Origin: Falsiroseomonas sp046052145
GTDB lineage: Bacteria; Pseudomonadota; Alphaproteobacteria; Acetobacterales; Acetobacteraceae
NCBI GenBank assembly: GCA_046052145.1
Contig: JBJOMW010000014.1
Location: 44,062-108,061, forward strand
Reading direction: 5' to 3'
DNA: 64,000 nt
Shown: positions 17,658-27,137 of the stretch, in pieces
Position numbering within the stretch: position 1 is the stretch's first letter
Layout: each line of letters starts with the position of its first letter
Program-made: the position numbers and the translations under genes
Notes under the pieces: model-generated
Seen by the model: only the letters and a program-made list of their open reading frames with translations
Databases searched by the model: none
Told to the model about the DNA's origin: nothing

Positions 17658-18644
17658 TCACGAGCCCGGGCGCCACTCGCGGATGCGGCGGAGCAGGGCG
17701 CTGTCGAGGCCCTGCTCGATCTGCGCGGAGCCGGAAGCGAGCGCGGCCTGGAAGGCGGCGCTGTCCACCTGCGTCACCACGGTCATGCCGCGGCGGCGCA
17801 GTTCGTCGACGCCGGTCTGCTCGTCAGAGGTCACGCGCGCGCGGTTCGCCGCCGCCGCGTCGCGGCCAGCCTGCACCAGCGCCGCGCGATCGGCCGCGTT
17901 CAGCCGGTTCACGAAGGCCGGGTTGCACAGCAGCAGCGCCGGCGAATAGACGTGGCCGGTCAGCGTCAGGAAGCGCTGCACCTGGTTCAGGTTGTTGTTC
18001 AGGATGACCGGGATCGGGTTTTCCTGCCCGTCCACCGTGCCCTGCTGCAGCGCCGGCACCAGTTCGCTGAACGCCATCGGCGTCGGCATGGCGCCGAGCG
18101 TCTGGAAGGCGCGCATGTGCACCGGGTTTTCCATGGTGCGCACCTTCAGGCCGCGCACATCGGCCGGCGTGTTCACCTCGCGCCGGCTGTTCGTCATGTG
18201 GCGGAAGCCGTTCTCGAGCCAGGCCACCGCGAAGATGCCGCGCGCGGGGAAGCGGCCCAGCATCTCCTGGCCGATCTGGCTGTCCAGCACGCCGCGGGCA
18301 TGGGCGGTGTCGCGGAACAGGAAGGGCACGTCGAGATTGCGGGTCTCGGCCACGAAATTGCCGACCGGGCCGGTGGAGGTGATGGTGCACTCGATGGTGC
18401 CGATCTGCACCGCCTCGATCGTCTCGCGCTCATTGTCGTTGCGCTGATAGACGACGCGGAAGCGGTTGTTGGTCATGCGCTCAAAGGTTTCCTTGAACGC
18501 AGTCGTGCCGGCGCCGTAGTGGCTGTTGATGCCGATCGGATGCTGGAAGGTCACCTGGGTCTGCGCCAGCGCCGGGGCGGCGCCGAGCGTGAGCGCGGCG
18601 CCAAGCGCCAAGGTCTGGAGGCCCGTGCGGCGGGTCATCTTCAT
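17658..18644 (-). CDS. dctP: TRAP transporter periplasmic receptor DctP
   Basis: A 328-residue solute receptor with signal peptide ending GAAPALAQ. The mature part begins TQVTFQHPIGINSHYGAGT. The conserved arginine that pairs with a substrate carboxylate is probably in GLKVRTMENPVHM, and AFSELVPALQQGTVDGQENP is the family signature. The start has AGGGAG upstream. It is first gene of the operon dctP-dctQ-dctM. The ligand is probably a carboxylate; which one is unclear. Confidence 0.94.
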   Translation of the reverse strand: MKMTRRTGLQTLALGAALTLGAAPALAQTQVTFQHPIGINSHYGAGTTAFKETFERMTNNRFRVVYQRNDNERETIEAVQIGTIECTITSTGPVGNFVAETRNLDVPFLFRDTAHARGVLDSQIGQEMLGRFPARGIFAVAWLENGFRHMTNSRREVNTPADVRGLKVRTMENPVHMRAFQTLGAMPTPMAFSELVPALQQGTVDGQENPIPVILNNNLNQVQRFLTLTGHVYSPALLLCNPAFVNRLNAADRAALVQAGRDAAAANRARVTSDEQTGVDELRRRGMTVVTQVDSAAFQAALASGSAQIEQGLDSALLRRIREWRPGS

Positions 18645-18751
18645 GGATCGCGTCTCCCTGGTCCGGCCTGCCTTTCCCGGCAGCCGGCCTGGGTAGACCT
18701 ATAGAAGATGTAACGCTTCCCCTTCAATCCCGCCCGGGCCGGGGCGGGGGG

Positions 18752-19384
18752 TCAGTGAGCCCCGTGGGCTGGCAGCGGCAGGCCGAGCTGCAGCGCCTGG
18801 TTTGCCGCCGCGGCCCCTTCCCACAGCAGCTCCAGCCCGATCCAGGCGATCAGCGCCAGGCCGATGTAGGCGATGAACTTGTAGCGGTCGAGCAGCCGCG
18901 CCAACGCCCCGCCCAGCACGCCCATCAGCACGATGGAAATCAACAAGCCGATCACCAGCATCGGCACGTTGTTGCGCGCCACCGCCGCCACGGCGAGAAC
19001 GTTGTCGAGGCTCATGGAGACGTCGGCCACGACGATCTGCCACAGCGCGGCGATCAGTGACTTCTGCTCCGCCTCGCGCCCCTGGCCAGCGTCGTCCTCG
19101 GCCTTGTGGCGCAGCTCCTTCCAGAAGCCCCAGGCGATGTAGAGCAGCGCCAGGCCACCGACGATGTCCACCCACCAGAGGCTCAGCAGATAGGTCGCGA
19201 AGATCGAGAAGATGATGCGCAGCACCGCGGCGGCGACGATGCCGAACAGCACCGCCCGTGCCCGCAGATGAGGCGGCAGCCCCGCTGCGGCCAATCCGAT
19301 CACCACGGCATTGTCACCCGACAGGATGATGTTCAGCCACAGGATTTCCGCGAATTGCGGCGCCTGGGAGAGCAGCGACTCCAT
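18752..19384 (-). CDS. TerC-family membrane protein (YjbE type)
   Basis: A 210-residue, about seven-helix protein. The family motif is IILSGDNAVVIGLAAAGLPP near residue 20, repeated as DVSMSLDNVLAVAAVARNN near residue 125; the paired aspartates probably bind a metal. The start is the ATG after an AGGAGG site. Members are linked to manganese or tellurite handling. The substrate is not shown by the sequence. Confidence 0.88.
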   Translation of the reverse strand: MESLLSQAPQFAEILWLNIILSGDNAVVIGLAAAGLPPHLRARAVLFGIVAAAVLRIIFSIFATYLLSLWWVDIVGGLALLYIAWGFWKELRHKAEDDAGQGREAEQKSLIAALWQIVVADVSMSLDNVLAVAAVARNNVPMLVIGLLISIVLMGVLGGALARLLDRYKFIAYIGLALIAWIGLELLWEGAAAANQALQLGLPLPAHGAH

Positions 19385-19502
19385 GCCGTATCCTCCTGGG
19401 GCGGCCGCGGTCACGGCTGCGCTCCCCTGGACGCAGGCTAGGCATGGTTGGTGCGTCGCGGAACTTTCGGCGGCATATCAATCATGCAATGCAAGCGGCG
19501 CG

Positions 19503-20906
19503 TTACCGCCAGAGCAGCACCGTCGCCCAGCCCACCAGCACGACCGCGAGGATCGAAGGCAGCAACAGGCGCCAGAGCTGCACCGGCCGCGTGCCATCGG
19601 CCAGCAGCCCGCAGATCATCGCCGTGACCGCGAAGGACATGCCCGCCCCGGCGGAGCCGGCGAAATTGTGCAGCCCGGGCGCGAGCAGCGCCGGCAACCC
19701 CGCCGCGGCGCCGAGCGCCGATTGCACCGGCATCAAGGCGGCGTTCGACCCGACATTGCTGCCCGTCACCATCCCCGCCGCGAGACCGAGCACCGGCACG
19801 GCAAAGGGCGCCATCGGCCCAAGCGCGCCCGCCGCGGCCTCGGCCAGCGCCCCCGCCATGCCCGACCCCACCATCCAGCGCGCCAGCACGACATAAAGGA
19901 GCATGACCAACGCCGGCCGCCGCGCGCGGGCCAGTGCCGCCCGCGCTCGCGCCGCCCCATCGCCCCGCGCCAGCAACAGCCCGCCTGCGACCACCCAGAG
20001 CACCACCGCGACATGGGACAGCGGAAAGCCCGGCAGGTCGGCATAGGGCGCGAAGGCGGGCGCGCCACTCCAGCTGCGGGCCAGCAGCAACGCCGCCGTC
20101 AGACCCGCATAGGGGGCGAGCGTGACGCCCGCGCGCCGCCAGCCCACCGCGCCGCGCGGCGGATCCAGCCGCCAGAGCAGCGCCAGCAGCGGCAGGCCGG
20201 TGACGACGATGCCGACCGCCTCGAAGGGGATAACCGCATGGGCGGCGACCAGCAGCACCGCCATGCCGCACAGGACAAGGCCCTGCACGACCTTCTCGGC
20301 CGTCGGCACGACGACCCCCGCCGCCGCGCAGAGCCGCCACAGGACGGGGCCGAGCAGCACCAGCCAGGCGGCGTTCGGCCAAGCGGTCGTTGCCGCGAGT
20401 TGCTGCACCGGCAGGCCCGTCAGCGCCGCGCCCAGCGCCGTGCCGGGCCCGAGCCCGCCCCAGGGCACCAGCGACAGCGCGAGCAACGCCATCGCGCCCG
20501 CCGGCGCACCGGCGATGCCCATCGCGCGCAGCGTGGACAGGGCGAAGACCGCGCCGACCGCGAAGCCCGTCACGCTCTCGAGGAAGGCCCCGCCGAGCAG
20601 CGTCGCCACGAAGATCCGCCGCGCCGAGGGCGCGACCGCCGCGCGCGCCGGCCCATCCTTGGTCACCGCGGCGTGGAACAGCAGCCCGCCCGCCACCACC
20701 AGGATCGGCTTGAGCGCGAGGAAGGCGCCGCGCGCCGTCTCCTCCGCCAGGAAGGCCGCCGCCGTGGCGCCGGCCGGCAGCGACAGGATCGCGCCGGGCA
20801 GCGCAGCGGCGAGAGCCGCCAGCACCGCCGGCACCGGGCCCGCCCGGCCCGAAACCAGCAGCCCGACCAGCAGCAGGAACGGCGCGGCCTGGAGCAACAG
20901 CATCAT
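19503..20906 (-). CDS. L-lactate permease-family transporter
   Basis: A 467-residue membrane protein with about twelve helices, resembling LctP. The conserved LLGGAFLESVTGFAVGAVFA lies near residue 105 and MVTGSNVGSNAALMPVQSALG near residue 390. It is shorter than the roughly 550-residue LctP, so some helices may be missing or the substrate may differ. The start is the ATG at 20906, with AAGGA upstream; a TTG six codons earlier is less likely. Confidence 0.78.
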   Translation of the reverse strand: MMLLLQAAPFLLLVGLLVSGRAGPVPAVLAALAAALPGAILSLPAGATAAAFLAEETARGAFLALKPILVVAGGLLFHAAVTKDGPARAAVAPSARRIFVATLLGGAFLESVTGFAVGAVFALSTLRAMGIAGAPAGAMALLALSLVPWGGLGPGTALGAALTGLPVQQLAATTAWPNAAWLVLLGPVLWRLCAAAGVVVPTAEKVVQGLVLCGMAVLLVAAHAVIPFEAVGIVVTGLPLLALLWRLDPPRGAVGWRRAGVTLAPYAGLTAALLLARSWSGAPAFAPYADLPGFPLSHVAVVLWVVAGGLLLARGDGAARARAALARARRPALVMLLYVVLARWMVGSGMAGALAEAAAGALGPMAPFAVPVLGLAAGMVTGSNVGSNAALMPVQSALGAAAGLPALLAPGLHNFAGSAGAGMSFAVTAMICGLLADGTRPVQLWRLLLPSILAVVLVGWATVLLWR

Positions 20907-20950
20907 TGCGCCATCCTTGCGCAACCTTCACGCCAGCGCGAGGCTGCTCT

Positions 20951-21373
20951 ATGGCCGATCCGCCGCTCTATGCCGCCTATGGCTCGAACCTCGATCACGC
21001 GCGGCTGCTGGCGCGTTGCCCCGGCGCCACGCCGGCGGGCACGGCGCTGCTCGCGGGATGGCGGCTGGTTGTGAACCGCTACGCCTCCATCATCCCCGAT
21101 CCTGCCGCGGCCGTGCCGCTCGGGCTGTGGCGCATCCTGCCCGGCCATCTCGACGCGCTCGACCGGGCGGAGGGTGTCGCTGTTGGCGCCTATGCGCGCC
21201 TCCGCATCGGCCTGCCCGCACCGATCGCGGGGCATGACGCGGCCTGGACCTATGTGGAGCAGGCCCACCGGCCAGGTCCGCCGGAGCCCTGGTATGTCGC
21301 GCATCTCCGGCAAGGCTATCGCGATTTCGGGCTGGCACCATCGGCGCTGGAGGCCGCGCTCGCCTCCGCCTGA
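20951..21373 (+). CDS. Gamma-glutamylcyclotransferase-like protein
   Basis: A 140-residue GGCT-fold protein. The substrate loop YAAYGSNLD lies near the N-terminus and the catalytic glutamate is probably in LDRAEGVAVG. Such enzymes release 5-oxoproline from gamma-glutamyl peptides. The gene converges on an exporter gene and overlaps its 3' end by 58 bases. Confidence 0.8.
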   Translation: MADPPLYAAYGSNLDHARLLARCPGATPAGTALLAGWRLVVNRYASIIPDPAAAVPLGLWRILPGHLDALDRAEGVAVGAYARLRIGLPAPIAGHDAAWTYVEQAHRPGPPEPWYVAHLRQGYRDFGLAPSALEAALASA

Positions 21374-22242
21374 GCCGCGGCCGCCGCGCGGTCCCGCGCG
21401 AGCCGCGCCTCACGCCGCGTGATGTAGAGCGTGGAGCCGACGATCAGCGCCGCGCCGAGCCCGAGCCAGAGATCGGGCAGCTCGTTGAACAGCACCAGGC
21501 CGAAGGCGGTGGCGAAGATCAGCCGCACATAGGAGATCGGTGCGATGAGTGAGGCATCCACGCGCCGGATCGCGTTGATCCAAAGCACCATCGCCATCGG
21601 CCCGCAGGTCGCCGTGCCGAGCAGCAGCAGCATGTTCCACCAGCCCGGCCAGGCGAGGCCTGGCAGCGCAATGGGCAGCGCGATGACGGTGGTGACGACG
21701 CCGATATAGAACATGATCGTCTGCGTGCCCTCGCTGCGGGAGAGCACCTTCGTGGTCAGCATGATAGCCCCGCTGATGAAGGCGGAGACGATGGCCGCGA
21801 TGATCGGCCAGCTGATCTCGACCGCGCCGGGGCGGACGATGGCGACCACGCCCATGAAGCCGACCAGCGTCGCGCTCCAGCGCCGCCAGCCGACCTTCTC
21901 GCCGAGCACCGGCCCGGCGAGTGCGGTGACGAACAGCACAGCGGAGAAGGACAGCACCGTCGCGGTGGCCAGCGGCAGGCCCTGGAAGGACGTGAAATAG
22001 GTGAACCAGGACATGCCAGAGAGCAGCCCGCGGAACAGGTTGAGGCGCAGATGCTTCGTCTGCACCACACTGCCTGGATGGCGCAGCAGGGCAGGGACCG
22101 TCCAGGCGAGTTGCCCGAGCGCGCGCGCCAGCACGATGGTCGCGATCGGCACACCCTCGATCGCCTTGGCCACCACGCTTTCCAGGTTGAACATGAAGGA
22201 GGCGGCAAGCGCGAGCAGCACAGCCTGCGTCACCTGGCTCAT
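21316..22242 (-). CDS. DMT-superfamily EamA exporter
   Basis: A 308-residue, about ten-helix transporter: MFNLESVVAKAIEG, SGMSWFTYFTSFQGLPLATA and TATCGPMAMVLWINAIRRVDASL mark the two EamA repeats. The Ala-rich C-terminal tail (from about residue 278) is encoded opposite the end of the GGCT gene. Its ATG overlaps the stop of the paralogue upstream by four bases, so the two may form a heteromer or arose by duplication. Confidence 0.85.
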   Translation of the reverse strand: MSQVTQAVLLALAASFMFNLESVVAKAIEGVPIATIVLARALGQLAWTVPALLRHPGSVVQTKHLRLNLFRGLLSGMSWFTYFTSFQGLPLATATVLSFSAVLFVTALAGPVLGEKVGWRRWSATLVGFMGVVAIVRPGAVEISWPIIAAIVSAFISGAIMLTTKVLSRSEGTQTIMFYIGVVTTVIALPIALPGLAWPGWWNMLLLLGTATCGPMAMVLWINAIRRVDASLIAPISYVRLIFATAFGLVLFNELPDLWLGLGAALIVGSTLYITRREARLARDRAAAAAQAEASAASSADGASPKSR

Positions 22243-23102
22243 CGCCGCCGCGCCTCCGCGACGGTGACGACAACCGCTCCGCCCAGGATGATCGCAGCAC
22301 CCAGCCAGCCCCAGGCATCCGGCGCCTCGCCCCACACCAGCCAGGCGACGGCAGCGACGAAGATCAGGCGCAGATACTGGAAGGGCGCGACGGCAGACGC
22401 CTCGCCCGCGCGGAGCGCCTCCGTTACCAGCCAGATGATGCCGGGCGCGATCAGCGCGACGCCGAGCAGGATCAGCCAATCCATCAGCCCGAGCCATTCC
22501 CAGGCCAGCAGCGCGAAGGGCAGCGAGCCCGCGAAGGTGACGAGGCCGACCCAGGCGAGGATCGTCGGCGTGCTTTCCGTCCGCGTCAGGCTGCGGGAGG
22601 TCAGCGTGATGCCGCACCAGGCGACCGCGGCCGCGATGGCCGCTGTGGCCCCCCACGCATCCACCCCGCTGCCCGGCCGCAGCATCACGGCGATGCCGAG
22701 CAGCCCGACCAGGGCCCCGCCCCAGCGCCAGGCATCCACCCGCTCGCCGAGCAGCGGTCCGGCCAGCAGCGTGGTGAAGATCACATTGGTGAAGGACAGC
22801 ACCGTCGCCGTCGCCGGATCGAGCAGCGCGAAGGAGAGGTAGTAGAGCCCCCAGGTGATGAGCGATGACAGCCCGCGCAGCAGATGCATCGGCGCGCGCG
22901 CGGTGCGGAACACCGCAGGGCCGGAGGCTAGGATCAGCGGCAACACCCACAGAACCTGCCCAGCCGCCCGCGCGCAGACCTGCATCTCGAGCGGGATGCC
23001 GCGCTCCGTCATCCAGCGTATGGCCAGCGCCTCGGCGGCGAAGATGACGGCCGCAGCCGACATCAGCGCCGCGCCGCGCAAATTGTCGGCCGGCTGGTTC
23101 AT
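22239..23102 (-). CDS. DMT-superfamily EamA exporter
   Basis: A 287-residue paralogue of the following gene: LRGLSSLITWGLYYLSFALLDPATATV and VAPFQYLRLIFVAAVAWLVWGE match the same family. The start at 23102 follows GAGCAGG-type sequence poorly; the open frame upstream has no membrane character, so this ATG is preferred. The 4-base overlap with the next gene indicates coupling. Confidence 0.85.
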   Translation of the reverse strand: MNQPADNLRGAALMSAAAVIFAAEALAIRWMTERGIPLEMQVCARAAGQVLWVLPLILASGPAVFRTARAPMHLLRGLSSLITWGLYYLSFALLDPATATVLSFTNVIFTTLLAGPLLGERVDAWRWGGALVGLLGIAVMLRPGSGVDAWGATAAIAAAVAWCGITLTSRSLTRTESTPTILAWVGLVTFAGSLPFALLAWEWLGLMDWLILLGVALIAPGIIWLVTEALRAGEASAVAPFQYLRLIFVAAVAWLVWGEAPDAWGWLGAAIILGGAVVVTVAEARRR

Positions 23103-23402
23103 CGAGCAGGTTTCATTGGGTCCGCTGCATTCACGTCCGATCGCTCCCGGGTAGAGCACGTTCCGTTCGGCTGTGAACAGCCACACGGAAGGACGTTCTC
23201 TGGACCGCATGGCTGCTTGAGCGTGGGGCGTAGGGTGAACGGCACCCGGCCACGCGCGCAAGCGCCAAGGGCGCATGAGGGAGTTGCGCGGCGCGGCGAA
23301 GGACACCGAGCACCGCCATAGGCGGGAGGCCGTGGATCATCGCCCGATCCTGATGTGAGCCTTTTGGGGCTAGCGCAAGCTACCTGTGCTGGCTGACCAG
23401 CT
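23103..23402. other. Noncoding gap between exporter and chemoreceptor genes
   Basis: About 300 bases upstream of the exporter pair. I see no convincing gene, strong promoter consensus or terminator. It presumably holds the promoter of the leftward exporter operon. Confidence 0.4.
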
Positions 23403-25682
23403 TCAGGCCGCCAGCTTCCCTGCTGCCTCCTGCAGCACGGCCTCAAGCCGCGCCTGGACGGGCGTATCCAGTGCGGCGAAGCGAAGGCGCAGCGGCGCAT
23501 CGCCTGCCCCCGGCGTCACAACCTCTGCCGGCAGGCAGAGCCCCTCCAGGACCCCGCCAAAGGAGATCTGCAACTGCGTGCCGTCTGGCGGCGCCGCATC
23601 GCAGGCGGTGACCGCGCAGCCCAAGGCCGAGATGTCCAGCGTGCGGCCCGTTGCCGTGGATCCGTCTGGCAGAGCGATGCGGACGGGCACGTCGAGCGTC
23701 ACGCGTGCCTGCCCACGGCGATCCACCTCGGGCGTGGATTGACGCACCACGCGCACAACGGTCTCGCGCAGCGACGCAACAGAGTCCGCGGCCTGCTGCG
23801 CCCGCCCCACCAGCTGCCCGGCCCGCTCGCCGGCGTCCGCGGTCCGGCGCGCCACCGCGCCGATGCTGCCAGTGACCCCCTCCGTCGCGCCAGCGGCCGC
23901 CGCCACGGCACGCGCGATCTCCTGCGTGGCCGCCGTTTGCTCCTCCATCGCGGCCGCGATCGCGACGGCCGCACCGCTGACTTCGGTGACCGCGTCGGCG
24001 ACCTCGGTCACGATCGCAACGGCGCCATGCGTGGCTGCTTGCACCTGCTTCACCTGCGCAGCGATCTCCTCCGTGGCGCGCGAGGTCTGGGCAGCGAGGC
24101 TCTTCACCTCCCCGGCCACCACCGCGAAGCCCTTACCGGCATCGCCCGCGCGCGCAGCCTCGATCGTGGCGTTCAGCGCCAGAAGGTTGGTCTGCGCCGC
24201 AATATCGGCGATCAGCCGCGCGACGCCGCCGATCTGGCCGACCTCCCGCGCCAGTTCCGTGATGCGTCGGCGGCCTTCCGCGCCGCGTTCGGAAGCCTGC
24301 CCGCTGGCCGCAGTGACACCGTTCACCTGCCCGGTGATTTCCCGGATCGAGGCCACCAGCTCCTCCGTCGCGGCGGCGACCGCGCCGACATTGCGTTGCG
24401 CCTCGCCTGCGGAACTGTCCACAGCGCCGCACTCGGCCGCGACGGATGCGGCGGAATCGGCCATGGTCACCGCGTCATCGCGCATCACCGTCATCTGCGT
24501 TGCCACCCGGGCGACCGCGGCGTTGCTCTCGGCTTCGATCCTGTCGGCCATGGCGGTCAGCGCGACGCGGCGCTCGGCGTCCGCGGCTTCGCGCGCCGCA
24601 GCGCGCTCGGTCCGCGCGCGCGCAGCCTCTCGCAGGCCCTCGGCGAAGATAGCGACCGCGCCGGCCATGGTGCCGATCTCGTCGCGCCGCCCCGCGCCGG
24701 GCACCGACGCATCAAGCTCGCCACCGGCGATCCGCCGCATCGCGGCCGTTATGCCCGTGACCGGCCGCGCGATCCGCCGCGCCACGGCCATCCCCGCCAG
24801 CAGCGCCACCAGCAGCACGATCAGCCCTGCGCCGGCGATGGTCACCACCGCGTCTCTCTTCGCAGCCTGCCAGGTGGCCATCGGCAGGGCGATCACCAGC
24901 AGCCCCGGTGTTCGACCGACGACGTCGGCGATTGGCATCTGCATGGCCAGAAAATCGCCCTGGCCAGGGATCGTCAGCGGCACGGGCCCCTCCGCCTCGC
25001 CGAGCGCTTGCCGAAGCGCCGGCCCGTCCAACCCCGGCAGCGTGGAGGCCACGACGCGCTCTCCGCCGAGCAGGATGGCCTCGCCGCCCACGAGGCTGCC
25101 GATCAGCATCGCTGTCCGCTCTTCCAGCCGGGTCGCAGCGCGGATCGTGCCCACGATCCGCCCATCGAGCTCGAGCGGCAGCACGGCCGAGACCGCCATC
25201 TGCCCCGAGGTGGGTGAGGAGACCACGCCGAGGCCGGGACTGCCGCCCAGCGCCATCCGCACCTCCGTCTCCTGCGATTTGTCGTCACCCGCGGCCGAGG
25301 GGTTGTGGCCGCGAGCGAGGACGCGCCCCGCGGCGTCGGTTGCCTCCAGCACGCCGAGCCGCCCGTCGATCGCGCGCATCTCATCGAAGGCGGGCTGCAA
25401 TATCGCGATGAGGTCGTCACGCCGGCCGGCGGCGACCGCGGCCAGCAGGTCGGGCCGCGTGGCAAAGCCGGCTGCCGTCGCATGCATGCGCGTCTCCGCG
25501 TCCCGCAGCGTCCAGCTGGCACGCACCACCGCGCCGGTCAGCGCCTCGGAGAGGGTGGTATCGCGCAGCTTGCTGCTCGACCACACGCCCGCCGCCGCCG
25601 CCAGCAGCGTCGCGAGCAGCGCGGGCGCGATCGCGACCACCGCTATCCGGCCCTGCAAGCCCGTCAACGCACTCCGCAGCAT
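23403..25682 (-). CDS. Methyl-accepting chemotaxis protein with C-terminal PilZ domain
   Basis: A 759-residue transmembrane chemoreceptor. Membrane helix 1 is near residues 12-35. A periplasmic Cache-like sensor follows to about 300, then helix 2 (GAGLIVLLVALLAGMAVA), HAMP, and a long signalling coiled coil with the tip region GKGFAVVAGEVKSLAAQTSRA. The last 100 residues carry PilZ motifs: RRGQAR (RxxxR) and DISALG (DxSxxG), which bind cyclic di-GMP in other proteins. No C-terminal CheR pentapeptide is seen. No che genes are nearby, so it probably serves a distant array. Confidence 0.9.
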   Translation of the reverse strand: MLRSALTGLQGRIAVVAIAPALLATLLAAAAGVWSSSKLRDTTLSEALTGAVVRASWTLRDAETRMHATAAGFATRPDLLAAVAAGRRDDLIAILQPAFDEMRAIDGRLGVLEATDAAGRVLARGHNPSAAGDDKSQETEVRMALGGSPGLGVVSSPTSGQMAVSAVLPLELDGRIVGTIRAATRLEERTAMLIGSLVGGEAILLGGERVVASTLPGLDGPALRQALGEAEGPVPLTIPGQGDFLAMQMPIADVVGRTPGLLVIALPMATWQAAKRDAVVTIAGAGLIVLLVALLAGMAVARRIARPVTGITAAMRRIAGGELDASVPGAGRRDEIGTMAGAVAIFAEGLREAARARTERAAAREAADAERRVALTAMADRIEAESNAAVARVATQMTVMRDDAVTMADSAASVAAECGAVDSSAGEAQRNVGAVAAATEELVASIREITGQVNGVTAASGQASERGAEGRRRITELAREVGQIGGVARLIADIAAQTNLLALNATIEAARAGDAGKGFAVVAGEVKSLAAQTSRATEEIAAQVKQVQAATHGAVAIVTEVADAVTEVSGAAVAIAAAMEEQTAATQEIARAVAAAAGATEGVTGSIGAVARRTADAGERAGQLVGRAQQAADSVASLRETVVRVVRQSTPEVDRRGQARVTLDVPVRIALPDGSTATGRTLDISALGCAVTACDAAPPDGTQLQISFGGVLEGLCLPAEVVTPGAGDAPLRLRFAALDTPVQARLEAVLQEAAGKLAA

Positions 25683-25791
25683 CCTCCGACCGCCTCCGTT
25701 GTCATGGATGGACCGGCCGGAAGGATCGTGCGGATCGGCTAGGAAAAGGTGAAGGATGACGCCGATGTCACCAGGCCAGCCCGCGACGGTA

Positions 25792-26946
25792 TCAGGCGAG
25801 CGTCGCGAAGAGCCCCGCCAGCAGCTTCGCCCGCGGCACCAGGCTCGCGGTCGCGATGTGTTCCTGCAGCGTGTGCGCGCCCGCGCCGGCCACGCCGAGC
25901 CCGTCCAGCGTCGGGATGCCCATCGCGCCGGTGAAGTTGCCGTCCGAGCCGCCGCCGCTGCTCTGATGCGCGATGTCGAAGCCGATCGCGCGCGCGAGCC
26001 CGCGCGCATGCTGATAGAGCGCCATCACCCCGCCATCCGGCTCCCACACCGGCCGCGTCACGCCGCGGCGGACTTCAAGCGTCACATCTGGCGTCGAAGA
26101 GGTCAGCGCCAGCATGCGCTCCACCCCCGCATTCAGATCCTGCTGGCGCTTGGCCATGGAGAGCACTTCCAGGTCGCAATGCGTCGCCACGCAATTCACC
26201 CATTGCCCGCCATGGATCACGCCCGCGGAGAAGGTGCAGTCCTCGGTCGTCATCGCCTCGATCGCCAGCACCTGGCGGCACATCTCGCGGATCGCGCTGC
26301 GGCCCTCGCCGAGGGTGGCGCCGGCATGGCTCGGCCGGCCGGTGGTGCGCAGGTTGAAGCGCGCGATGGCATAGCGCCCGGTCACGACGCCGCCATCGGG
26401 GCGCGCGGGCTCCGGCACCAGCACGAATTTCGCGCGCGCGGCTTCCGCCTCGATCAGGTCGCGCGTGGAGGGGCTGCCGACCTCCTCATCTGAGGTCAGC
26501 AGGAAGGTGACGGGCAGGGGCGTCGCGATCCCGGCCATGCCTAGCCGGCGCATGGCTTCCACGGCCAGGTAAGTGCCGCCCTTCATGTCGAAGACGCCGG
26601 GGCCGAAGACATGCTCGCCCTCGCGCCGCCAGGGCAGGCGGGCGAGCGTGCCGACCGGATGGACGGTGTCGAGATGCGCCAGCACCAGAATGCCCGGCGT
26701 GGTGTCGGAGGCGGTGTGCGGGAAGCGGGCGCGCACGCAATCGCCGAAGCCCATCCTTCCCGCGATCCGCTCCACCCGCGCGCCGAGCAGCGCGAGCTCG
26801 CGCCCGGCCACATCCATCATCCGGTTCACCGCCGCCGCGTCGAAGGTGGGGGATTCGCATTCCACCCATGGCTTCAGCCCGGCCAGGATCGTCTCCGTGT
26901 CGAAGGCGAGGTCGAGGGCGGGGTGGCGCGCGGTCGCGGCATCCAT
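25792..26946 (-). CDS. M20 metallopeptidase, carboxypeptidase G2-like
   Basis: A 384-residue zinc peptidase. Metal and catalytic motifs: LAHLDTVHP (first His/Asp pair), GPGVFDMKGG (bridging Asp), LLTSDEEVGSPS (Glu pair) and QSSGGGSDGNF near the end. The dimerisation domain holds RPSHAG. The start at 26946 has GGAG eight bases before; an ATG 24 codons earlier has none. It is divergent from a racemase-like gene, suggesting joint handling of acyl-amino acids. Confidence 0.86.
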   Translation of the reverse strand: MDAATARHPALDLAFDTETILAGLKPWVECESPTFDAAAVNRMMDVAGRELALLGARVERIAGRMGFGDCVRARFPHTASDTTPGILVLAHLDTVHPVGTLARLPWRREGEHVFGPGVFDMKGGTYLAVEAMRRLGMAGIATPLPVTFLLTSDEEVGSPSTRDLIEAEAARAKFVLVPEPARPDGGVVTGRYAIARFNLRTTGRPSHAGATLGEGRSAIREMCRQVLAIEAMTTEDCTFSAGVIHGGQWVNCVATHCDLEVLSMAKRQQDLNAGVERMLALTSSTPDVTLEVRRGVTRPVWEPDGGVMALYQHARGLARAIGFDIAHQSSGGGSDGNFTGAMGIPTLDGLGVAGAGAHTLQEHIATASLVPRAKLLAGLFATLA

Positions 26947-27137
26947 GGGCAGGGCTCCGGTTGGTCGTGGCGGAGCCTGCGGGCGCAAGCCCGATGCCGC
27001 AAGAGTGGGGTCGGACATGGGACGCCATGGATGCCCCGCTTTGCCCAGCCTGCTGGGCTGCGGCCCATGAGCGCTGTCCCGCCGATGCCGCCCGCCCGCC
27101 GGTTGCGCGCGCGCTCTGGCGGCGCGAAGCTCGGGCC

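Noticed and set aside
19385..19502. Possible manganese riboswitch upstream of the TerC-family gene
   Set aside because: Some GGGGAG-like sequence is present but the conserved CCTGA-type internal loop is not, so the motif cannot be supported.
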